Of a stretch of DNA of 64,000 nt, positions 56,111-64,000 are shown in pieces. Each line of letters begins with the position of its first letter. Position 1 is the stretch's first letter. This DNA is from Cyathus striatus (lineage: Eukaryota > Basidiomycota > Agaricomycetes > Agaricales > Nidulariaceae): positions 248,001 through 312,000 of the forward strand of contig JAOVFP010000007.1 in assembly GCA_025738555.1 (NCBI GenBank), written 5' to 3'. A program made the translations under genes and the position numbers. The notes below the pieces were generated by a model. It saw only the letters and a list, made by a program, of their open reading frames with translations. It was not told the DNA's origin and made no database searches.

Positions 56111-59100
56111 TCGATGCACACCTCGCGAACCATCCTCAACTTCAAGCCTCCACTCCCCTTCCACTCCAACTTGACTAACAACCCCGACAATTCCTGCACA
56201 GCACAACAGCCACAACCCACATCACAATCCTACACACTCCAGTGCCTATCTCAGTCCTCACAGGCCTCAATGCCCATCGTAGCATATAGAGCAGAGTAGG
56301 AAGCAGGGTCTTGCACTAAGTAAAGCATAGGAGTTGCAAGAGGCACATAGAATGAAGATGATATGTGTCAGAGGAAACATGTATGGTGAATGCAATGATC
56401 CTGCCATTGTGTTCTTCGTGAGAGAGTCGTAGGGTGGTTGTGGTTGTCAATGTGGTTGTCAATGTGGATGTCATATGTAAGGCACCAAGGAGGATGTATG
56501 AGCTATGTGAGCTGGATGATAGAGATGGCCCTTAGTTGAATAGGCATGACAATGCCATTCTGGTGCATACATGTGAAGGAGTGGTGCATGTTTGTCATCT
56601 AGGTTGAGAGCTAGCCTAGATCCACCCTACATTGTCTTCTTTGGCCCTCAACCTTCAATTCTCCTTTCACTTCAACTTGAACTAGAGGTGACATGTCCAC
56701 CACACACACTTGCAATGATAGCCATCTTAATCATATGGGGTTCTTATCCCTACTACTATCACTCTCCATTGCATGTTGTACGTGAAGAGAGAGGTGACAG
56801 CAAAACAGAAGGTACTAAGGATGTTCAAAGTGAAAGTGTGGGTGTTGCAAGGCATGTTTTGAATGGAAATAGTATCAGTGTTGAAAGCAGTGCAAGGATA
56901 GTATGTGTTTGAAGACCTAACTCCTCCAACTGGGGGGTTATCATCTTCAGAATGACCAGTTTTGAAGGAGAGTCATAGTACAGCAGAGGGCACCATTTAG
57001 GCCTGGAAAGAGTGTAATCGTTTGATTACTGCAAGATGGTTGCAATTACTTAGAAAGGAGCAGTAGAAGAGTAGAAGGAAGGCTGATGCACAAGTAACAA
57101 TTTCAACCAAATTTCAACCCATTCAGACCACCAAGTTCAACTGTACCTGATTTGGCTGGGTAAGAGGATCTGGCATTATCCTGTAGGCTGTGAGAAGAGA
57201 GGGAGTTAGTGCATGAAGTGATGACAGATTGACTGACAGTGAAAGTGAAAGGTGGGCAATGTATCAGAATGAAGGGACAGTGCTTACTCAAGGTATATCC
57301 TTTCTCTACTAATTCTCACTCTCCATTAGCTGCAGTTGCTAGTGTTCAACATGTGAACAAGAACATTGAGAATCATGCATGTGATATCAAATTGGTGTAC
57401 ACTGTGGTCTCCTCAAGCACACTCAACAGCCAATTCATATGAGTAGCCATATCAATATTGAGTCATTCCATTAGTGAGATAGAAGGGACAACACTCTAGA
57501 GGTTGTTGTGGTCATTGGCATTGTAAGAGATTGGACCAAGGTTGGATGTCATTGGAGTCTGGACATTGGTGTGGACAATGTGCAGACATGGAGTTTGGGC
57601 TGGCACTGCACTAGTCAACAGTCTCTCAGTAACCATCGTCTCACCACTTTTCTGGCCTTCAAGCTCTCTATCTTCCTATCTTCTTTTTCATTGCTTACTT
57701 TTTTCTCTTCTTGATGACTTCATGATGGTGACGAAGGCATTTGAGGAAGACCCTTGAGGATTCATAGAAGCATCTAGGGCCCAGGATCACTGCAACTATT
57801 TCTAAGTTTTGTCAAAAAATGATGCAGATGCACCAAGTTGCTTTAGGACCTGGAGCTCCCCTGCTTTTGTGTGCAGAGCAGTGTTGGCTGCAGTTATTGC
57901 AGATTGAGATGGAGCAGTGGAGGGAGGAGCAGGAAGTGTTGGGATTACTGAGGTAAGCACTTGCTACTCTACATCCTTAGTTACATTCTTCATCAATTCT
58001 TCATTCTTCACTGTCAATTGAGTGTCTTTCTACTTTATTAACCACCATTGCTTCTTCAACCAACTCTTTTCTTGCAGGAACAGCATCAGATCCTTCTACA
58101 CACATTCAAATCAGTCAAAATAGAATTCAGTGACCTCAATGAGCTGAAGTGGACTCCTGCAGCTTTATGAGCTCAACAGGTCTGTTCTTCCCTCATTATT
58201 TCCCTCTTATGCATCCATGCTTACTTCTACTACAAAACTAGTGCTTGCATGCACACATGCATTCTTGTCTGAGATCTAAACTTGGAATTGCCAACTGTGG
58301 CAGCAGAAACCTTGCTTGTCAGGAAAAGAGGCTACCATAGCATAATACTAGTGCTTGTTATAATGAAAGTATGTAAGGCCATTACTAAACATGCTGATAC
58401 ATGTGTCATTGAAAGCTGATGCACATGCACCATTAGCAGCAGACTATTAATCACACCAAAATAAGCATATTTCATTTGCATGAGTGGGATTGATTAGGTT
58501 TTCTTCTTTAAACCTGCATCTGCTTTTCTCTGTTTTCAATATAAAAACATATGATAGAATTTGAGATAACATAGAATACTATTTTCTGTAGCTAACCATA
58601 TCTCATTTAAATGCACAGCATACAAAGTTAGGTTTGCATTAGTGCCAATAGCATTTTATTTCAATACTTTCACATGTCTAAACAAAAATTATTTATTTAT
58701 TTTCATCCTAAAGAACAAATGTAAACCAATTGTAGCTACATATATTGATCCATTGTACAGCCCAAAGTTCATTAATAATAGAAATGAGCTTCCATATCAT
58801 TATAATCATCAAATTTATTTGAAAACTATACCTAGTAAGTGACAACTGCATTTTTTTTAATGAAGTTCCATATACAATTAAGCAATCTATTCACAAAACT
58901 TTGATATTTTGTCAGACTGAAACTCAAAGTCATTGTATGAGCTCCATAAATGGTATTATCACTCTTTTATAACTTAAATATCAAACATTTTGCTGTTTTA
59001 ATCCATTATTTCATTCAAGAAGTGACTATAAGTCATTTTTTTTCTTCTTTCCAAAATCTCTGCATGATATGGCATCTGGCACAATGAATGCTATCATGTG

Positions 59101-61700
59101 GAATATACACTTAACACCAATAGCTTCAAGGTGATCTTATCTCAGATATTCCTGGACCCTGATAAAAGATCCCCCTTGCCTGCCATTCCTGCACAATTTG
59201 CTCCTCGCCTCATGCTTCCACATGTCCCAACTTCTTCACTTTATATAACTGTGTACATAGATACATGAATGATGAAACAATAAATTTGACTATGTAAACT
59301 TCAAGATAAAGATATTTTTGATTCTTAAAGTAAGTAGTATCCACTAACAATCCACAAATTAGGAACATGAAAGGTGTTGTTCAGGTTCAACTTCAGAACC
59401 TTCCAAAAGTTTAGCTTTGAGGGCATTCACCACTGTGCAGCTGTACATACAGGGTGCTCATTGTGCCATGTGGTAGTTTGGGTGGCAGGCCCAGATCTAT
59501 CAGGTACTCATGCTGATATGGTGTGTTGTTTATTTGAACTTACATAAGGACAAGCACTGTAACTACAGTTGGGTATACATTATGTTCTCACTGTAATTAC
59601 AGTGGATTATTATAAAGATCACCATATCTAGTGTCATTATTCAGTCCTTACATTTCTTTTGGTTTTGCAAGCAACTACATAAGTTTTACAACACTGCATA
59701 GGTACTTGATAAGTAATACCTGTTCATATATTCACTAGTTACTACTTACATCCCATAAATGGTTTCAGTACTTACTTGTCTTCTTCAAATATATAGTGTT
59801 TTTATACAGTTCACTTTCCATAAACATTTAGAGAATGTCATGTATCTAAATATATATCAAACTTGGGGTTTAAAACATGTTGAAGTAGTAGTACCATGTT
59901 CATTTATTATTTTCAATATTTACATTAATAATACCCATGAACCCCCAGGGTACACTTTACCCCTTGCTCATCACTACCCTGCAACCAACAGGCCTTGTCA
60001 ACATTCAACTTGTCTGCAGGTAATTATGCATAAAGAGGAGGGCATCTAACAGAAGATGAGGAACCAGTACAAATATAAAGGAAGAGTAAGTTGAGAAAGG
60101 TGGTGTGAATGGTAAGCAGGCCCCCATGAGTTGCTTCTGCACCTGGTACTGTAGAAGAATGTCAATTACAAGAAGAGAGGATACAAAGAAGAGTGTGCAT
60201 TAGATGTAGAGTTTGGTTGTTTCTTGAGGCCTACACCAGTCATAAGTTAACAATAAGAAAAAACACAAGAAAAGCATATATGTACATCCATCTCTCTTGC
60301 CCCCAGGTGGCCCAACTATATCATTACTGCACCATTCAAAGCTCTTGCTTTCCCTAAGCATTTTCCTTAAAAAAGGTGGGTGCACTTCAATAGCATCATG
60401 GTTGTCATCACATATGAGCAGAATAGAGGCACAGGTGCAGCAATTTGGAGAGTAGGGGACATGAGGGATACAGTACACTGCACAGCATGGAGCACTGTGG
60501 TCAAATCCTGAGGTTTGGACCCACTGGGTGGAGCAGGATAGCAGGATGCACATATAGATGTGGTTGAGACCAGTGCCACTATGAGGGAGGTGGAATGAAA
60601 GGAGAGAAACAACAGGGTGAGGACATGAATGAGTAGGACATGTTTGAGATCAACACTGATCTTCCAGACAAGGAATGGAACAAGGGAAAGATGGCAAGGA
60701 GAGGGTAAGCATAGTAGCAAGAGAAACACTGCTGGTCAAAAAGGGGCTTCAAATTGTCAGGCACAGAGAACCCTTGCCAAGCAAGGTGACCTCATCCTCT
60801 GCCTCTACATTTGTCACATCATCATAATGTTGCTGTGAAAAGTAAACCAACCTCTAGCAAGAGAAAGACTGTGCATGGGGTGTGTATGGGTATGGGTATG
60901 GTGTCAGTTATGACACATGTTCAAGTATCCATGTATGAGAGTTTGCTTGATATGCCTGTGCCTTCACCTAGAGCATCACCTGTTCCTTCTCCTTTACCTT
61001 TGCTGCTTCTGACACTTACTGTGAATCCTGTGTGAGAGAGTCATTAAAAGGAGACTTGGTAGGAGATACTGAAAGAAGTCACTCACATGGGGGGTCTGGT
61101 TATTCTTATGTATGGCATTGAGGGGGGTAGGGCTTGAGATATAATGTCAAGAGTGATGCCAATTTCTCATTGCCTTCCAACAGGCTCAGAAGAACAATTA
61201 CACAATGTCAATACACTGCTCAACACTGCAATGCATCTACTTTTTACTGGCATTGACTCTGTCATGGTCATGTTCTATGCCCACTATGAGGCCTGTACAA
61301 TATTTATTCATTCTTTACTAGACACTTTGATGTTGTCTTCACTTTATGTGCATGATGGATATCAAGCAGGGAGTGGTGCTGGCAGAGAGTCTCAGTAGGG
61401 GACATTAGTTAAAGTCACTTGTATGAGGGACATGGTGGAGTCTACTTCAAGTTTTTGGATATGAGAGGGGTATAGGTTAGGTGTAGGTCTATAGAGATAT
61501 GATACTAAATATGTTCTGCATTTTTTTTAGTACACTTTGGGTTCTAATGGCTGAAAATATGTGATTATTTGATTATTATTTTTTATAAACAAGCTGAAAG
61601 CAAGAATTCTCATATTTGTCTCATCTACTTACCATACCATCACACACAAGGCTGCTATGTAACATACAACAGAATATCACAATTTAAATGAAACAATGAA
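56111..61700. other. Unassigned region with decayed coding fragments
   Basis: Many short frames and exon-like pieces (for example near 57850-57960 ending at GTAAGCACTTG, and 58077-58178), none long enough to assign. From 58600 to 59900 it is very AT-rich. No repeats of note and no RNA gene seen. Confidence 0.4.
58077..58178 (+). pseudogene. Exon relic, paralogue of 15029-15125
   Basis: Preceded by ..TCTTGCAG; reads EQHQILLHTFKS, VKIEFSDLNELKWTPAAL, then TGA where arginine may have stood, and AQQ before GTCTGT. See 15029-15125. Confidence 0.35.
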
Positions 61701-61758
61701 ATATATGGTGAATAAAAACTTTACAGGAAAGTATGAATTGTAAGACAATTTTAAGTAT

Positions 61759-64000
61759 CTACTTATGATGTTGAACTACAATGTAAACAAAAAATGAAAC
61801 AACCAGCATGATAATAACATGATGAATGAAAAAAATATCAAAATATTTCTGTTTTCCTTCCTCTTTTGGAAGAGGGCAACTGCTTGGTGTTTCTTCTCCT
61901 TTGGCCTCTATAGATGGCAAACAGTGATCATTACTTTCTGAATGCTTAAACTCTTTGTCCTCTTCAATAGAGTCAGTAACTGTGAATCCTGTTTCTGCTT
62001 TCATGGCATCAGAACTTTCTATTAAATAATCAGGGTGAGGATCAAGGTGCTTTGGCACTGTTGGAGAACCAGTTTTACATTGATCCCAATCAGATCCATG
62101 AACAAAATTTGCTAAATCAACTTGACATAAATTATGGTTTGGCAATATTTGAGCAGTTTCTTGGCCACACAACTGTTTTATATTATGAATAGGAACCCAA
62201 AACAGTGTATTTTTGTTGCTATCTTCTACCCACCCATCTGAATGACAAGATTGAAATATTCTTCCACCTCCAAGTAAACTAAGTTTGCTAAAGTGATTTG
62301 TGGTGGAGACTATATTCCCCACTCTGACAGTCTCATCACTTGAGCCAGACACCACTTGTGTTCCATCAGGAGGAAATGCCACTAATGTCACATAATCACT
62401 GTGGCCTTCAAATGGTCCAGCAATGGATTTTCCACTCTCCACATTCCACACTCTGACAGTTCTGTCATCTGAGCCAGACACCACTTGTGTTCCATCAGGA
62501 GAAAATGCCACTGATGTCACATAATGACTATGGCCTTCAAATGGTCCAGCAATTGTTTTTCCACTCTCCACATTCCACACTCTGACTGTTTGATCACCTG
62601 AGCCAGAAACCACTTGTGTACCATCAGGAGAAAATGCCACCGATGTCACCCAGTTACTGTGGCCTTCAAATGGTTCAGCAATTGTTTTTCCACTCTCCAC
62701 ATCCCACACTCTGACAGTTCTATCAGCTGAGCCAGACACCACTTGTGTTCCATCAGGAGAAAATGCCACTGATCTCACATAATGACTGTGGCCTTCAAAT
62801 GGCCCAGCAATTGTTTTTCCACTCTCCACATTCCACACTCTGGCAGTTTCATCACATGAGCCAGACACCACTTGTAACCCATCAGAAGAAAATGCCACTG
62901 ATATCACCCAATGACTGTGGCCTTGAAATGGTCCAGCAATAGTTTTTCCACTCTTGACATTCCATACTCTAACAGTTTGATCACCTGAGCCAGATACCAC
63001 TTGTGTTCCATCAGGAGAAAATGCCACTGATGTCACTGAATCACTGTGGCCTCGAAATGGTCCAGCAATGGTTTTTCTACTCTCCACATTCCACACTCTG
63101 ACAGTTCTATCATCTGAGCCAGACACCACTTGTGTTCCATCAGAAGAAAATGCCACTGATGTCACTGAATCATTGTGGTCTTCAAATGGTCGAGCAATTG
63201 TTTTTCCACTCTCCACATTCCACACTCTGATAGTTTTATCCCATGAGCCAGACACCACTTGTGTTCCATCAGGAGAAAATGCCACCGATGTCACCCAGTT
63301 ACTGTGGCCTTCAAATGGTTCAGCAATTGTTTTTCCACTCTCCACATCCCACACTCTGACAGTTCTATCAGCTGAGCCAGACACCACTTGTGTTCCATCA
63401 GGAGAAAATGCCACTGATCTCACATAATGACTGTGGCCTTCAAATGGCCCAGCAATTGTTTTTCCACTCTCCACATTCCACACTCTGACAGTTCTATCAT
63501 CTGAGCCAGACACCACTTGTGTTCCATCAGAAGAAAATGCCACTGATGTCACTGAATCATTGTGGTCTTCAAATGGTCGAGCAATTGTTTTTCCACTCTC
63601 CACATTCCACACTCTGATAGTTTTATCCCATGAGCCAGACACCACTTGTGTTCCATCAGGAGAAAATGCTACTGATGTCACTGAATCACTGTGGCCTTCA
63701 AATGGTCCAGCAACAGTTTTTCCACTCTCCACATTCCACACTCTGACAGTTTGATCATCTGAGCCAGACACTACTTGTGTTCCATCAGGAGAAAATGCCA
63801 CTGATATCACAGAATAACTGTGGCCTTCAAATAGTCCAGCAGTATTTTTTCTACTCTCCACATTCCACACTCTGACAGTCCCATCATCTGAGCCATATGC
63901 AATATCTCTTCCACTAGAAGAATATGGAACACTAGTCACAGATGATTCTGTGTAGTGTACTGAATACATTGTTTGGTTCCAGACTCTGTCCCTCCCTTTT
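61759..64000 (-). CDS. WD40-repeat protein, carboxy-terminal part of an NLR-type (NWD/HNWD-like) protein
   Basis: Thirteen WD40 repeats of 43 residues fill residues 1-559 counted from an ATG at 63969 (typical unit: GHSDSVTSVAFSPDGTQVVS, GS-DQTVRVWNVESGKTIAG). The frame is open upstream to the window edge, so the ATG is probably internal and a NACHT part may lie outside. Repeats are almost identical, differing mainly after GHS (SY, DS, HY, NW, HW, DY) and before D in GSxD, as in hypervariable WD40 domains of fungal recognition proteins. A carboxy-terminal tail follows (ILFWVP-like TLFWVPIHN, VDLANFVHGSDW), then an acidic stretch and a hydrophobic segment of about 20 residues near the end. The upstream domain identity is inferred. 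Confidence 0.85.
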   Translation of the reverse strand, partial: KGRDRVWNQTMYSVHYTESSVTSVPYSSSGRDIAYGSDDGTVRVWNVESRKNTAGLFEGHSYSVISVAFSPDGTQVVSGSDDQTVRVWNVESGKTVAGPFEGHSDSVTSVAFSPDGTQVVSGSWDKTIRVWNVESGKTIARPFEDHNDSVTSVAFSSDGTQVVSGSDDRTVRVWNVESGKTIAGPFEGHSHYVRSVAFSPDGTQVVSGSADRTVRVWDVESGKTIAEPFEGHSNWVTSVAFSPDGTQVVSGSWDKTIRVWNVESGKTIARPFEDHNDSVTSVAFSSDGTQVVSGSDDRTVRVWNVESRKTIAGPFRGHSDSVTSVAFSPDGTQVVSGSGDQTVRVWNVKSGKTIAGPFQGHSHWVISVAFSSDGLQVVSGSCDETARVWNVESGKTIAGPFEGHSHYVRSVAFSPDGTQVVSGSADRTVRVWDVESGKTIAEPFEGHSNWVTSVAFSPDGTQVVSGSGDQTVRVWNVESGKTIAGPFEGHSHYVTSVAFSPDGTQVVSGSDDRTVRVWNVESGKSIAGPFEGHSDYVTLVAFPPDGTQVVSGSSDETVRVGNIVSTTNHFSKLSLLGGGRIFQSCHSDGWVEDSNKNTLFWVPIHNIKQLCGQETAQILPNHNLCQVDLANFVHGSDWDQCKTGSPTVPKHLDPHPDYLIESSDAMKAETGFTVTDSIEEDKEFKHSESNDHCLPSIEAKGEETPSSCPLPKEEGKQKYFDIFFIHHVIIMLVVSFFVYIVVQHHK

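Overview
The window looks like a transposon-packed, intron-bearing nuclear region of a basidiomycete fungus, most likely an Agaricomycete. The evidence is 45-65 bp introns with GT..AG borders, two copies of the cysteine-cluster (CxC5/CxC6) KDZ-transposase gene, a WD40 protein of the fungal NLR (NWD/HNWD) type, and a chromodomain Ty3/gypsy element. I see no rRNA, no CRISPR and no bacterial gene organisation. Almost everything recognisable is mobile or repetitive. Most coding copies are broken, nearly always by a TGA where the protein family has arginine (CGA to TGA), which points to cytosine deamination at CpG.

Layout. 1-2150: a tandem array split by a 1.5 kb TIR element with an 8-bp target duplication. 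3885-14670: a full-length but dead Ty1/copia element on the minus strand, with both LTRs, a GCCTT target duplication and a half-tRNA-type primer site. It is split by a 3.5 kb fold-back element (6595-10139), a 285-bp MITE and a 2.7 kb AT-rich segment. 14676-18927: unassigned, with weak coding relics. 18936-20696: a second fold-back element. 20705-25000: unassigned sequence, a tRNA-like Pol III relic and minisatellites. 25228-42547: a two-gene KDZ module (copy A, plus strand). Its first gene is split by a 12.6 kb gypsy element (26524-39085), which is itself split by a third fold-back element (34199-37757). 43923-48190: a second KDZ module (copy B, minus strand, convergent with A). 48325-50150: minisatellites. 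50151-51534: a degenerate hAT-like element. 54187-56110: a clear hAT transposase pseudogene. 56111-61700: unassigned. 61759-64000: a 13-repeat WD40 gene running off the right edge.

Four things stand out. (1) Three long fold-back elements share asymmetric termini built on GTGTCAGCC, have 8-bp target duplications (exact in two), subterminal hairpins, and inverted arms made of tandem arrays carrying GTGATCA and TGTCAC motifs. They contain no transposase. (2) The gypsy element carries an antisense gene between pol and the 3' LTR with its own TATA box, a 46-bp intron and a Zn2Cys6-like cysteine cluster; its primer site can pair with the predicted 5' end of its own mRNA (Tf1-like self-priming). (3) The KDZ transposase gene is accompanied in both copies by the same upstream gene of unknown function, in the same order, spacing and strand. 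(4) In that companion gene, a 109-bp exon-plus-intron cassette is repeated three times, in phase.

Age order from nesting: KDZ copy A is older than the gypsy, which is older than fold-back 3; the copia is older than fold-back 1 and the MITE. The gypsy LTRs differ by about 7 transitions and one 13-bp indel in about 650 bp, so fold-back 3 moved recently in evolutionary terms.
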